In this document: piece after piece, positions 18,638 through 28,700 of the stretch | Numbering within the stretch: the stretch's first letter is position 1 | How the letters are laid out: each line of letters starts with the position of its first letter | Source of the DNA: Pycnococcus provasolii | Taxonomy: Eukaryota; Chlorophyta; Pseudoscourfieldiophyceae; Pseudoscourfieldiales; Pycnococcaceae | NCBI GenBank assembly: GCA_938743325.2 | Contig: OW568869.1 | Location: forward strand, 248,001-312,000 | Length of the DNA stretch: 64,000 nucleotides | Direction of reading: 5' to 3' | Position numbers and translations under genes: made by a program | Notes under the pieces: model-generated | What the model saw: only the letters and a program-made list of their open reading frames with translations | What the model was told of the DNA's origin: nothing | Databases searched by the model: none

Positions 18638-20512
18638 ATGATGTCCGTCTACTCACAGCAACAACAACGTCCTTGTACCCGTCCGCGGGGTCCCGGGTGT
18701 CGTATGTTGTGTGCTGGGCGCTTGTATCCTCGTAGGGGTGTGGGTGTGTGTTTCAGGGGTCGTTCTTCTCGTTTCATTCATGCCAGAGGTTCCTCTGCTC
18801 CTTCGGGGGTCCCGCCTTCGCCTTCGCCTTCGACGACGGAACGCATCCTGCTCGCCATCGACGATGACACCAACGCAGCCGCATCAGAAAAAAATAAACA
18901 AACGAATGTCGAGGCGGGGGGAGCCGGTGGGGCGAACACGCTCGCAGCTCTCCGACGAACAGACGCGGCGTGGGCATCGTTAAGGGCTTCAACAAACACA
19001 TTTCCGAAGGGCATGCCGCCGTTCGTCACAACAACAGCATCGTCGTCCATCACCACCTCCGACACAAACGACGTGTACGACGTCGTCGTCTGCGGAGGAA
19101 CGCTTGGCATACTCGTCGCAACGGCTCTACAGACACGAGGTCACAAGTGCGCCGTGATCGAAAGAGGACCTCTGCGTGGACGACAGCAAGAGTGGAATGT
19201 CTCCAGAAAAGAACTCGCCGAGCTCGTGAAGCTCGGTATTCTGACGCAAGAAGACCTTGAGCCTATCATCTCCATAGAATTCAATCCTGTGCGCTGCGCA
19301 TTTCACGACGCGGGGGAAAGTGTGCTTGTGAATGACATCCTGAACCTCGGCGTATCGCCAGCGGAGTTGCTCATCCGTGTCAGACGGCGCTTCGAATCGG
19401 CTGGTGGGACTGTCCTGGAGCACACAGCACTCGAGGGTATTGAAGTTCATCCAGATGCCGCGGTTTGCAAAATCGCAAACTCCGACGACGTCAAAGCACG
19501 ACTGGTTCTCGACTGCATGGGATTCGGAAGTCCTGCGGTGCGCCAGGCTCGTGGAGCAGACGCAAGACCAGACGGCGTGTGTCTTGTGGTAGGATCATGC
19601 GCGAGCGGGTTCGATCCAGCGAAGAACACGTCGGGAGATCTCATCTACACGTGTACCGACGCGACGGAGCAAGGGCAGTACTTCTGGGAAGCGTTTCCCG
19701 CCGGCTCAGGGGCTGATCATCGCACGACGTACATGTTTTCCTACCTGGACGCGAGCGAGCACCGACCATCCTTAGAGGAAATGTTTGAAGACTACTGGCG
19801 TATCATGCCGGCTTACCAAAACGTGGAGCTCGAGCATCTCAAAGTCCAACGCGTGCTATTTGGATTCTTTCCGACATACCGCGACTCGCCACTACAGCCA
19901 CAGTGGAATCGAATTCTACAAGTAGGTGACGCGAGCGGGATCCAGAGTCCGCTGAGTTTTGGTGGGTTTGGTGCATTGATCCGTCACCTACCTCGTCTGC
20001 AATCCGCCATCGACGATGCGCTCACTTCAGACTTGCTCGAGCGTGACGACCTGGCTCTCATCAATGCGTATCAGCCGTCACTCTCTGGTGCATGGCTATT
20101 TCAGCGCGCGATGTCGATCCCGAAAGGCGCCCATCCACCGCCAACATTCATCAACAACCTGCTCGGCACAAATTTTGGCGTCATGGAGAAGCTCGGCGAC
20201 GGCGTGCTGCGACCATTTCTGCAGGATGTCATTCAGTTCGGACCACTCGCGCGCACGCTTCTGAATATGGCCGTGTCAAATCCACCGTTGACTGCCCGCA
20301 TCGTGTACGAGGTTGGCCCTTCGCCAATCCTCGACTGGGTTAGGCACTTCGCTGCGATGGGTGCCTTCTCCGCGCTCGACGGCAGCGTGGGCGCGGGCAT
20401 GAAGCAGCTCGCGAGTGACGAGACGAACATGTTGAGTGCACGTCAACGTTTTGTTTTGAGGCGCGTGGAGGAGCAGTGGAGGTACGGGAGCGGTCTCGAC
20501 TACCACTGCTGA
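18638..20512 (+). CDS. CruP: CruP, lycopene-cyclase paralogue (FAD-dependent, plastid)
   Basis: This 624-residue flavoprotein closely matches plant and cyanobacterial CruP. The dinucleotide-binding motif VVCGGTLGILVATAL has its GGTLG at residues 153-157, followed by VIERGPLRGRQQEWN. Family blocks continue with NDILNLGVSPAELL, GVCLVVGSCASGFD, YFWEAFPAGSG, RVLFGFFPTYRDSPL, QVGDASGIQSPLSFGGFGA and LRPFLQDVIQFGPLA. CruP is reported to limit carotenoid-epoxide build-up and protect against reactive oxygen in oxygenic phototrophs. Residues 1-140 are Arg/Ser/Pro-rich and fit a plastid leader plus linker. I use the ATG at 18638, with a second ATG directly after. The 3' flank carries the shared post-stop element. 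Confidence 0.93.
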   Translation: MMSVYSQQQQRPCTRPRGPGCRMLCAGRLYPRRGVGVCFRGRSSRFIHARGSSAPSGVPPSPSPSTTERILLAIDDDTNAAASEKNKQTNVEAGGAGGANTLAALRRTDAAWASLRASTNTFPKGMPPFVTTTASSSITTSDTNDVYDVVVCGGTLGILVATALQTRGHKCAVIERGPLRGRQQEWNVSRKELAELVKLGILTQEDLEPIISIEFNPVRCAFHDAGESVLVNDILNLGVSPAELLIRVRRRFESAGGTVLEHTALEGIEVHPDAAVCKIANSDDVKARLVLDCMGFGSPAVRQARGADARPDGVCLVVGSCASGFDPAKNTSGDLIYTCTDATEQGQYFWEAFPAGSGADHRTTYMFSYLDASEHRPSLEEMFEDYWRIMPAYQNVELEHLKVQRVLFGFFPTYRDSPLQPQWNRILQVGDASGIQSPLSFGGFGALIRHLPRLQSAIDDALTSDLLERDDLALINAYQPSLSGAWLFQRAMSIPKGAHPPPTFINNLLGTNFGVMEKLGDGVLRPFLQDVIQFGPLARTLLNMAVSNPPLTARIVYEVGPSPILDWVRHFAAMGAFSALDGSVGAGMKQLASDETNMLSARQRFVLRRVEEQWRYGSGLDYHC

Positions 20513-20590
20513 ACCTGAGATGCCTCATTCAGTAATGAAGTGTAGTACTACTTTACTCTGTCCAGCGGTTGTCCGTCCATTCACACCTGC
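20513..20590 (+). promoter_or_regulatory. Shared post-stop 3'-UTR element, copy 1 (CruP)
   Basis: The core starts 6 nt after the CruP stop with GATGCCT, then a small hairpin TCATT-CAGT-AATGA, then TTTACT, GTCCAGCGGTTGTC and CCATTCACACC (ending at 20587). The same ordered blocks follow three other genes in this window, in the sense orientation. Confidence 0.85.
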
Positions 20591-20627
20591 ATGCATATGG
20601 CTGACATCTGACGTTTTGGCGCTTGAA

Positions 20628-20675
20628 GGGTTTAGGGTTTAGGGTTTAGGGTTTAGGGTTTAGGGCTTAGGGTTT
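20628..20675 (+). repeat. Plant-type telomere repeat (TTTAGGG) upstream of metaxin
   Basis: Five TTTAGGG units and one CTTAGGG unit lie about 95 bp upstream of the metaxin ATG. This is the Arabidopsis-type telomere repeat, whereas the tract at 10684 has TTAGGG units. Confidence 0.95.
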
Positions 20676-20770
20676 GTCCTACTGGGGGTGTTCTGGTGCT
20701 CTTTTTTCCTTTTCTTTCTCCCGCCGTCGTCATTATTATTTTTTCCAACCGCGCCCTCCCGCCGTCTCAC

Positions 20771-21880
20771 ATGTCCGCCTCCAGCTCGTCCTCGGCGCTG
20801 TACGTCTGGCCGCCCGCCTTCACGCTGCCGTCGCTCTGCCCGTCGTCCCTGTACGTGCTCGCGTACCTGCGACTCGCGGGCATACAGCACACGCCCATAC
20901 CCACGTCCGAGCCGTCGCGATCGCCATCTTCGCAGCTGCCGTGCTTCGACGCTTCGCCGGACGCGTCGGCGTCGTCGCATGTTGGCGACGACGCGGTCGC
21001 GGCTGCGCGCGGGTGCGTGGATGCGTGCGTCGCGCGAGGGGCGGACCTGGATGCCAAGGCGACGAGCGCGGTAAGCACGACGGGAAGGGCGAGGTTCACC
21101 GCGGACGCGACAGCGTACCTTGCAATGGCGGAGGCGACGCTCGCGCCGGCAAGCCAGGCGGCGCTATGGATCGACCCAAAGACTTGGACAGCTGTGCGTG
21201 ACGTCCTCGCGCCAGGTATGCCGGTTCCGCTCAACTGGGCGGTGGCGTACCGAATGCGACGAGCGACGCAGCTTGCAATGCCGTGCAGACTTGAAGACGT
21301 GTACGCAAGCGCCGTGCGAGGTTACGACGTGCTCGACAGGCTGCTCAAGGCTCACCCACCCGGCGCCTCGTCGCGCTTCCTTCTTGGCGGTACGCAGCCA
21401 ACACGACTGGACGCCTTTGCCATGGCACACGTGCTATTCCACCTGTGCGCGGCGCCGTGCGCCGCCACGCCGCTCAGGGAGGCGCTCGATGCCAGGCCAG
21501 ACTTGACGCGATGGGCGACGAGGCTAGCGGCGGATGTTTTCGTGAAGGAGGGTGAGGCGCCGTTCTGCACGCCGATGCCTCTGCCACCGCCGCCAACCCC
21601 GCCGCCTCGACAGTCTGAGTCTAGAGGGACTAGCGGCGGTGGTGGTGGCAGCGGCAAATCGGCTTCAGATGAGGAGCGCGCTTACCGCCGTGGGAATATC
21701 CTTGCCGTGGTCTCTGCTCTTGGCGCCATGACGTTGTATGCCCTTTCTTCCATCGAGTGGGTGGAAGATGAAGACGACGAGGAGCTGTCTCGCTCGCCGA
21801 TGAGCGGCGAGGGCACATCCGCGGAGGCTGAGGCTGAGGCTGAGGAGGCTGAAGCCGATGAGGAGGAGGCGGGCGAGTAA
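20771..21880 (+). CDS. Metaxin-like protein (mitochondrial outer membrane import/SAM)
   Basis: The protein has 369 residues. The N terminus LYVWPPAFTLPSLCPSSLYVLAYLRLAG matches the metaxin GST-N-like start (LxVWPxxxxLPSxxxxCLxxLAY). A GST-C-like helical region follows (about 110-260), with LGGTQPTRLDAFAMAHVLFHL. A Pro/Gly linker leads to one C-terminal membrane helix at about 306-326 (NILAVVSALGAMTLYALSS) and an acidic tail, as expected for a tail-anchored outer-membrane protein. Metaxins take part in beta-barrel assembly with SAM50. The start is the ATG at 20771; the frame upstream lacks an ATG in good context. A plant-type telomere repeat lies just upstream. Confidence 0.85.
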   Translation: MSASSSSSALYVWPPAFTLPSLCPSSLYVLAYLRLAGIQHTPIPTSEPSRSPSSQLPCFDASPDASASSHVGDDAVAAARGCVDACVARGADLDAKATSAVSTTGRARFTADATAYLAMAEATLAPASQAALWIDPKTWTAVRDVLAPGMPVPLNWAVAYRMRRATQLAMPCRLEDVYASAVRGYDVLDRLLKAHPPGASSRFLLGGTQPTRLDAFAMAHVLFHLCAAPCAATPLREALDARPDLTRWATRLAADVFVKEGEAPFCTPMPLPPPPTPPPRQSESRGTSGGGGGSGKSASDEERAYRRGNILAVVSALGAMTLYALSSIEWVEDEDDEELSRSPMSGEGTSAEAEAEAEEAEADEEEAGE

Positions 21881-22340
21881 GTCTTAGTAACTGATGCCAA
21901 CAGTAGTTAAATTGTCATGAGTTTACGACACAGGTCTTCGTGCTGCACCTTCGTCCAGAAGGTACTACCTTACCACTACTATATACGGTACTGTACATAC
22001 CACGTAAAATTTACTACTGTAGTAAGATACAGTAAGAATACAGTATGTACCGTAGACTATCATACTTACTGTATGTACTTTAGACTTCCCTACTGTGTGT
22101 AACTATCACGTCTTCCCCGAACGCGACGCTGCACCAAAAGCAAGGGGCACCGTGGAGTTGTTTGTAAACTTTAGCATGGGTGTATCATGGCGGTATCAAT
22201 GTTGACCACGTCGATGGACGAGGTTGCAGGACGGAATCGGATCGAAAATCGAAATTCGGTGATTTCGGTCATTCGGATCCTCCCAGTCTCCACGGTCTCG
22301 TCATAACCAAGCACAATTCCATTTCCACGTCACGCCGTTC
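21881..22340. other. Spacer with a TACTGTA-rich cluster
   Basis: 460 bp between metaxin and the LRR gene. From about 21965 to 22085 it is dense in TACTGTA/TACAGTA and GTACTGTAC-type palindromic words. No gene is supported. Confidence 0.6.
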
Positions 22341-22885
22341 ATGTCCGCCGACGCGTCGTTTGTCGCGTCCTTGCCTCCGCCGCCTTGCGCCGACCCGTGG
22401 CTCAACGTACCCGCCGCTGTCGAGCTCAGCCGGCTCGAAACAGAGGAAGAAATCACCAAGGCGGCACTCACGGAAGCCACTGCCGCGTCGTTCTCGGCCG
22501 CGGCCGAAGCAGTCTTAAGTGCCAAGGGCGCAGGATCCCCGCCAACAGCCGCGTCGCTCGTCGCTTCCGAACTTAACCTTTCAGGCGAAATCAAACTAAG
22601 CGACGTGCTGCGCGGATGCCTGCTCAGCTTGGACCTATCAGAAAATAGCCTTGAGGATGCGGATGTCCTTGCAGGAGATGGTTGGTGTTGGCTCAGGGAG
22701 CTCAAGCTCAGCTCTAACAAACTCAAAAGGTGGCCGAGCTCACTTAAGTGCATGCCGGCGCTCATATCGCTTGACCTGTCGTTCAACGCACGTCTATCGC
22801 TGAACGGTGCAAATCTCCGGCCGCTCAGTGGTCTGATGAAACTCGAACTTGCTGGGCTCGGACTGACCAACTTGACGGGTGCCGA

Positions 22886-22918
<33 letters not shown>

Positions 22919-23381
22919 ACGAGAGCCCGACCCGAAGGCTCCAATACCGTCGACGCCGCTTTCTGCACTTGTGTCTCTCATTGAATTGAACATTTCAGAA
23001 AATGACATTGAGACTCTTGTGGCTCTTGCGCCGCTAAGGGCACTGCCATCACTTCAGCGACTTGACGCGTCCGGCAACCCCGTCGCTGACAACGGACGAT
23101 ACAAGAGGAGCGTCCAATCACTTGTACCACGGCTCAAGCAGTTGGATGGCGATAATCTCAGCACGCTCACCGGCGCATCCAAGCATGCGGGAGCCGTCAA
23201 GGATGCGGACAGTGGAACGTCCGCCGTGTTCGAGAGCAACCGTGACACCTCTACGTGCAGCTGCCTTGAGGGCAATCCATGCGTCGAACCTCTGTGCTGC
23301 AAAAATTGGAAGCAAAGGTACTTCGTAGCGCACGAGGCGAGGAAGAGGAAGGGCATGTTTGAGCCAAAAGGGCTCGCGTGA
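22341..23381 (+). CDS. Leucine-rich repeat protein with Cys-rich C terminus
   Basis: This 346-residue protein has SDS22-like LRR units from about residue 75 to 255 (LLSLDLSENSLEDADVL, LRELKLSSNKL, LISLDLSFNARL, LIELNISENDIETL, LQRLDASGNPVAD), ending in an LRR-cap-like segment (YKRSVQSLVPRLKQLDGD). A run of nine Asp interrupts the repeats near residue 185. The C terminus is a compact Cys cluster (CSCLEGNPCVEPLCCKNW) followed by a basic HEARKRKG stretch. Similar SDS22-type proteins act as phosphatase-1 adaptors or in cilia, but I cannot assign one. The ATG at 22341 is the first in frame. It converges on the SLC44 gene. Confidence 0.8.
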
Positions 23382-23604
23382 CACGGCGCGACCTCTGCTA
23401 CATTTAGATTTGTTGCAGAAATGCTTCGTTATCGTATTACACGTGTTAAGTACGGCCTCATGTCATCATGCCGCACCTTAGGAGGAGGTCTGTTCCACGA
23501 TTAAATTGTGACGTCGTTGTGTAGCGGCGGGCAGCACATTGCTGATACCCGTGTGAAACGCCTCCCTTTTTATGCCATGCCTCGGGCTCGTCGGACGGTG
23601 GCCC

Positions 23605-25476
23605 TTACTGTGCTACAGGCGGAACAGGAATGCCAACGACGACATCCTCTTCGTCCGCCGATTGCTCCAGTCTCGCCATGAATTTTGTTGACTTGCCCAT
23701 ATTCTTGAGCATTTTTGCCTTACCGTCCGCCCCAGCATCAGCGGTAGCATTCTCCTCATCTCCAAAATCGCTTATGCTCTCGTCATCGTCGTCGTCGAAG
23801 AGACCGTCGTCGTCATGCTCCGCGTCAGCATCCTCCTCGATGGCATCATGCCAAGTGTCAGTGAGCTCCTGGAAAATATCAGGGTCAACATTTTGGAGTG
23901 CAAACGGCTCATCCGCGAAGCATGTGTAGATGGTGACGCAGGTGCTCTCGAGCATATCCATGTTCGAGAGACCGGTGAAAAATCCAAGCAGCCAGCACGG
24001 AACGAAGAGAACAACCCAGTTTGACGTCGCCGTCAGCTCGTTTGGATACATCGTGTCACGTAGGATGTAAGCAAGACCTGACGAGGCGAAGCCAACGAAG
24101 ACCCCTGCGATTATGTTTGTTGTGGATACCGTGCCGTCTACCATGATTAACTGAAGGCTGGCCTCGTTGATAGACTGCCGCGACATCCGGCAACCCTCGA
24201 GGAAAGATGTTCCATACACCGCATTGTGCACGAATCCATAGACGTTGAAAATGCTAAATACGCTCGCGACGATGCGCGCTGCGGCGGCAAGGGCTTGCAT
24301 GCTGCCTTTCCTAACGCTGCGCAGGCTACTAGCTATAATGGTGAATATCTTGCAGATGGCAGTGAAGAGGGAGCCAAGCGCCACGCTGCCGAGCGACGTG
24401 GTCGTTGCGCGCAAAAATGAGCGAAGCACGGGGTACTCCGTGTCCACGAGGCGGTTGAAGTACCACGACGCTATGGCACCACTGAGCACGGTGTGGTTGT
24501 GGTACTTGATCAGCTGGAAGATCCAGAACAGCGAAATGTAGAGGATGATGTCAACGGCCACCGAGAACCTGCCGTTGATCAGGCTGAAGAGCCACGCCCA
24601 GTAGATGAACCAGCCGCAGCACGCGAAGGAAGCCTGCGCCGACTGCATGACGATTCCAGGCAATTCCACGACGAGCTTGCGAAGCAGCCTGACGAATAAC
24701 ATGACGTCCACGAAGTACGAGCGACACATCACGTAGACGGTGGCGTGGATCAGCAGGAAGAGCAGCCAAAAGATGATCCAGAACGGGTTGGTGACTGCAC
24801 TGAAGAACAATCCTGACCACAGCACGAGCTGGGTGAGCACGTGCGTTCCCTCGAGCATGACGATGGGCGCGACAAACAGCAAGCTGACGAAGCCCATGCT
24901 CACCAGATACGTGGCGCCGCTGCATATGCCGTAGATGTACAGCGCCTTTGACTCGACAACCTGGTGGTACAGTGCCTTGCTGCGAGTGCACGTGACGAGA
25001 AATTCGCCCTTGGGCGTCTTTCTTAGGTCAAAACCTGGCGGCTTGTTGTCTGCGGGTAAAACGAACGTGATGTCGTCCGTATCTTCCGTTTCGTTCACGG
25101 TTGGGAACGGCACGCCGTTGGAGTTGAACTGATTGCACAGCTGGCCCTCCTGTCCTTTCTGCCTTCTGGGGTTGAAGGAGTAGTGCACGACGGTTATGTT
25201 CGCGCCGTTCCGCTCTTCAATTTTTCTGCAGTTGCCCTTCATGCTGTTGCTTCGGCAGTTGTAGAGCGGAGGCTTTTCGTCCGTGACGACGGTTGTAACT
25301 GTGATGGCGATAAGAAATACAACGAGCGCGACGATGCCGACCAAGCCAGGCTTGTCACGATAGGCCGATAGGTCGAACGGGTCGCTCGGCCTGCACCTGA
25401 GCATGGCTTTTTTCTTGATGGCGATGACAGCCTCATCGCTGCTGCTCATTTTCGACTCTGCCGCCACCTTGACCAT
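23605..25476 (-). CDS. Choline transporter-like protein (CTL/SLC44 family)
   Basis: This 623-residue membrane protein has about ten hydrophobic segments. A first helix (VGIVALVVFLIAITVTTVV) precedes a long extracellular loop with Cys and NIT/N-glycosylation-type sites, as in SLC44. The signature segments are present: HTVLSGAIASWYFNR, LRATTTSLGSVALGSLFTAICKI, YGTSFLEGC, and a final pair of helices with CVTIYTCFADEPF before an acidic cytosolic tail. Family members move choline or related compounds; the substrate here is unproven. I use the ATG at 25474-25476; MSSSDEA a few codons later is an alternative. It is divergent from the unknown membrane protein at 26377. Confidence 0.9.
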   Translation of the reverse strand: MVKVAAESKMSSSDEAVIAIKKKAMLRCRPSDPFDLSAYRDKPGLVGIVALVVFLIAITVTTVVTDEKPPLYNCRSNSMKGNCRKIEERNGANITVVHYSFNPRRQKGQEGQLCNQFNSNGVPFPTVNETEDTDDITFVLPADNKPPGFDLRKTPKGEFLVTCTRSKALYHQVVESKALYIYGICSGATYLVSMGFVSLLFVAPIVMLEGTHVLTQLVLWSGLFFSAVTNPFWIIFWLLFLLIHATVYVMCRSYFVDVMLFVRLLRKLVVELPGIVMQSAQASFACCGWFIYWAWLFSLINGRFSVAVDIILYISLFWIFQLIKYHNHTVLSGAIASWYFNRLVDTEYPVLRSFLRATTTSLGSVALGSLFTAICKIFTIIASSLRSVRKGSMQALAAAARIVASVFSIFNVYGFVHNAVYGTSFLEGCRMSRQSINEASLQLIMVDGTVSTTNIIAGVFVGFASSGLAYILRDTMYPNELTATSNWVVLFVPCWLLGFFTGLSNMDMLESTCVTIYTCFADEPFALQNVDPDIFQELTDTWHDAIEEDADAEHDDDGLFDDDDDESISDFGDEENATADAGADGKAKMLKNMGKSTKFMARLEQSADEEDVVVGIPVPPVAQ

Positions 25477-26376
25477 ATTGCTTACAGAACTCCCTTGTAA
25501 GGTACCTACCACCAACGCCAACAGCCAACAGCCAACAGCCAACGCCAGCGGCCTGGATGCCTAAATGTAAATCTCTCAGAGGCCTTAAGCCTTAAGACAG
25601 CGAGACAGCCAACAGATTTTATGCTGACGGTCACCCCGGGGGGGGCCAAAATGGGTCACCCCGTGTGTTGGGTCACCCCGTGTGCTATTCGTCGCTCCCG
25701 AGGTCATGTTCGCAGTGGTGCTCGCGAGTGTGTGCCGCGCTGAGTCTTGGGCAACTACCTTAATATATTTCAGAGAGCTTTCCAACGAGCTACTGTAAGC
25801 ACTACATATCACCCCAAACTGACCAGGGCATAGGACCGTACCACGTAACTTTAAAGGCCAAAGGGGGAGGTCAAAGGGGGGGCCATTTTCAGGGGGGGCA
25901 ATAGACTGTAATCTTAAGGTTAGCTGGGACAATAGACCGTACTGTAATCTTAGTTGGGACATAAAGCTACGATAAAGTTTAAGGTAAGGTTTAGTTCAAT
26001 GGGGGAGCTCGTCTCGTCCTATGCACACACCTACAGTAAACTTAAGTAGCTACCTTAAAGGTTTAGTTGGGGAGATGCCTTGCATGGCAGGAGGGACTGA
26101 GGGAGGGAGTCTCAGGCTGTCATGCACAAACTTGAGGGGCCCCTGGTGCCTGGCCAGACCCCTGGCCACCCCTGGTGCCTGGCCTTGGGGGGGTAAGAAC
26201 GAAGAACTTCGAAGTTTGACCGCGAGTGCTCGTGTTTGGGTTAAGTACCGCCTTGGCCTACCTTTCCAGTATTGGTTCCTCTCCGGCCGGCCGACATCCA
26301 TCTTTTCACAGCTGTACGTGGCGGCAGGCATGAGTTAGTTACTTGGTTGGTTGGGTTAGGTTAAGTTAGTGGTTAT
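25477..26376. promoter_or_regulatory. Divergent spacer, repeat-rich
   Basis: 900 bp between two divergent genes. It contains a duplicated GGGTCACCCCGTGTG unit (25652-25682), G-rich runs (25860-25900) and a duplicated CCCCTGGTGCCTGGCC unit (about 26140-26182). Presumed promoters for both genes lie here; no gene is supported. Confidence 0.5.
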
Positions 26377-28569
26377 ATGGCACAGGATGGTTATGGTTAT
26401 GGAGAGCTCGGTGTCTCAGTTAAGGCGTCTTACTCTGCGTCTTACGCTCTCCAGGAAAGTCTTAATAATAGCGTTGAAAATAGCGCGCTCGCTCCCGTCG
26501 CTGACGAACACGACCCAAGAGCTCGTATAGCACAACACCTCAGAGGATCTTCGGACACTACATCATCAGCACATGGTCAGTCAAGGCAAACGAAGCAGCA
26601 CGAACACCTGGAAGCACAAAAACAACTTGAAGAACGCTTTCTTGTCGAAGATGACGGACTCGTGCCTACCCTCAAGGAACTAAGACATGTGCTCTCCTCG
26701 AGCGAGAAACTCGACGCAAGGGCGCTCGCACACAGCCTTGCACTGATGGCCGACGAGTGCGAACGCCTCGACCCGCCGGAAGCGACGAGAATGCTGGAAC
26801 TTACCTCAAACATGCGAACGTCACTCTACGAGCTTGCCAACGCGGCGCGGGCCGCAGACGCCACGCTCGTTCGTCCAATTGCAAGCCACGCCACAGCAGC
26901 CGCGCACGGCGGAGCTCATGACGACGTCTCACACACGTGCAGAGGCATCATCAGCCACCTCGCGCGATTTCGAAGCAGCCACATTGGATCTGACTATCGC
27001 GACGCCGACGAGTGCGCGCGATGGCTCGACGAGGTGGCGGAGCACGCGGACCCGTCACCAAATCCGTACCAGCGCTTCTCCATGCTCTGGCAGCGCCTCA
27101 TTAGCATCGAGGTGAACGAAGGACTTCCCGATCGACTTCGCGACGAAATGGCTCGCGTCGAGTCCAGCGACCCGCGCGGCGCATTCACGCGCCTTTACGG
27201 ATCAGCCGCGGGGACTCTGCAGCGCCGTGCGGCGGCAGCAGACGTGGCGAGCGTGGCAACACGCCTCGATGATATCGCGGCATACATTGCATCTGGACAC
27301 ATGCCTCTACGTCTGGACACGTCCGCCGTTCATGCAATTGTGCAAGACTCCGAGGAGATGCAATCTGCGCTCGTTTGCTGCCGCATGGCGTCCGAAACGG
27401 CGGCGCGCGTCGTCGAACGCCTGCGTCGCGGCGATGACGCGAGACGGAGCGCGCTGCGCGGCATCTCCAAGGCACTTCGTCTTCTCGGCGCCGAGTACGA
27501 CTCAAATGCCGCTAGAGGGGTGACACAGAACAGCCAACAGCCTGTCGTCGTGCCGAAGTTGCGCCTGCCGCCTTCGAATCCAGAAACGCGCGTTGATGTG
27601 GCCAACACGGAACCTCCACCCACTACGTTGGTCACTAGATGGAGATCGTCGGCTCCGCATGCTCTACCCTTACTCGTCGTCGTGCTCGGCGGACTTGCAG
27701 TGCTGAGTGGCGGAGCATGGTTAGCGGCAACGCTACTCGGCCTCTCTGGCGACGCTACGATTTCCGGTGGTTTGCTACTATGCGGCGTTCTTCTTGTTGT
27801 GATTGGCGGCGTGGCGGCGGCGTATTACGCAAATCGAAGTACCTCGCCCGACGACGCACCTGTTGCGACTGCAACCTCGACGCCAGCTTTGCATGCTTCG
27901 GCGTCAGAAAGTCCGTCTAAGAGTGGCAAGCTGTCCGCGAGAGACGCTCTGCGCCTCGCGGAGGATACAGACTCGGCGCAGCACACACCGCGACCTCCGT
28001 CGGCACCGCGAAATGTGGAGGCACCTGCGCCGCGCCCTTTTGCCGTTGTTGCTGCCGCCGATATGGGGTATGGAGCACCACCCACCCTCACTTCTTATCC
28101 CGCTCCTGCTCCTGCTGCCCGTCCTCCTGCTCCAGCCCCCGCTCCGGCGACGATCTCCGGGAGGAATGTTGACGCCATGAATGCGAGCATGATGCGTGGT
28201 GTACCGAATTCGAATTCAGGTACAAGCAGTGTTCCCGCTATGGATGCAAGTGCACGCAGTGTGACTATGAATGCGAGTGCACGGAGTGCGGCTAACACAA
28301 GCATGCGTGGCGGCGGAATGAGCTTCAGCGGTCGCAGCGTTCAGCCAGAGGATATCATGTCAAGTCAGACATTCATCGGCCCTCCCATATGGATGGCTGC
28401 CGCTGGTGGCAGCGGGGGTGGCTTTGGCGGCGGCGGCAACAATCATGGCGACGACACGGCGCGCACGCACGTACCTGTACCACCTCCGCCACGTACCGAT
28501 GGCATAGTGGCTCGTCCCACGGGTTCTCGGCGCGTGCGTCAGTCGACTCAAACGACGGCTCAAACATGA
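26377..28569 (+). CDS. Unknown protein with two adjacent membrane helices
   Basis: I do not recognise this 730-residue protein. Residues 1-400 are helical and charged with no known motif. Two hydrophobic helices follow at about 428-455 (LPLLVVVLGGLAVLSGGAWLA) and 465-487 (GGLLLCGVLLVVIGGVAAAYY), making a membrane hairpin. The C-terminal 240 residues are Pro/Ala/Ser-rich with repeated short units around NASMRG, DASARS and NASARS, then a Gly-rich stretch (GGSGGGFGGGGNN). The helical cytosolic head and membrane hairpin loosely recall tethering proteins, but this is only a shape argument. The ATG at 26377 is the first in frame. Coding is supported by length and codon pattern. Confidence 0.75.
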   Translation: MAQDGYGYGELGVSVKASYSASYALQESLNNSVENSALAPVADEHDPRARIAQHLRGSSDTTSSAHGQSRQTKQHEHLEAQKQLEERFLVEDDGLVPTLKELRHVLSSSEKLDARALAHSLALMADECERLDPPEATRMLELTSNMRTSLYELANAARAADATLVRPIASHATAAAHGGAHDDVSHTCRGIISHLARFRSSHIGSDYRDADECARWLDEVAEHADPSPNPYQRFSMLWQRLISIEVNEGLPDRLRDEMARVESSDPRGAFTRLYGSAAGTLQRRAAAADVASVATRLDDIAAYIASGHMPLRLDTSAVHAIVQDSEEMQSALVCCRMASETAARVVERLRRGDDARRSALRGISKALRLLGAEYDSNAARGVTQNSQQPVVVPKLRLPPSNPETRVDVANTEPPPTTLVTRWRSSAPHALPLLVVVLGGLAVLSGGAWLAATLLGLSGDATISGGLLLCGVLLVVIGGVAAAYYANRSTSPDDAPVATATSTPALHASASESPSKSGKLSARDALRLAEDTDSAQHTPRPPSAPRNVEAPAPRPFAVVAAADMGYGAPPTLTSYPAPAPAARPPAPAPAPATISGRNVDAMNASMMRGVPNSNSGTSSVPAMDASARSVTMNASARSAANTSMRGGGMSFSGRSVQPEDIMSSQTFIGPPIWMAAAGGSGGGFGGGGNNHGDDTARTHVPVPPPPRTDGIVARPTGSRRVRQSTQTTAQT

Positions 28570-28629
28570 TTCTGTTGTTCTAACTATATAACTGTGTACT
28601 GTAATGTGCTTATTATTTGATACGACAAC

Positions 28630-28700
28630 TCGTGGGAACGGACGAGCGTTGGACAAGGTAAGCTCTATTACCAATACGTTACTGAACTAGGCATCTAGTT
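28630..28700 (-). promoter_or_regulatory. Shared post-stop 3'-UTR element, copy 2
   Basis: Read on the minus strand it begins 5 nt after the stop of the gene at 28701 with GATGCCT, then TTCAGTAA, TTACC, TTGTCCAACGCTCGTCC and a diverged end. Block order and spacing match copy 1, with more substitutions. Confidence 0.75.
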
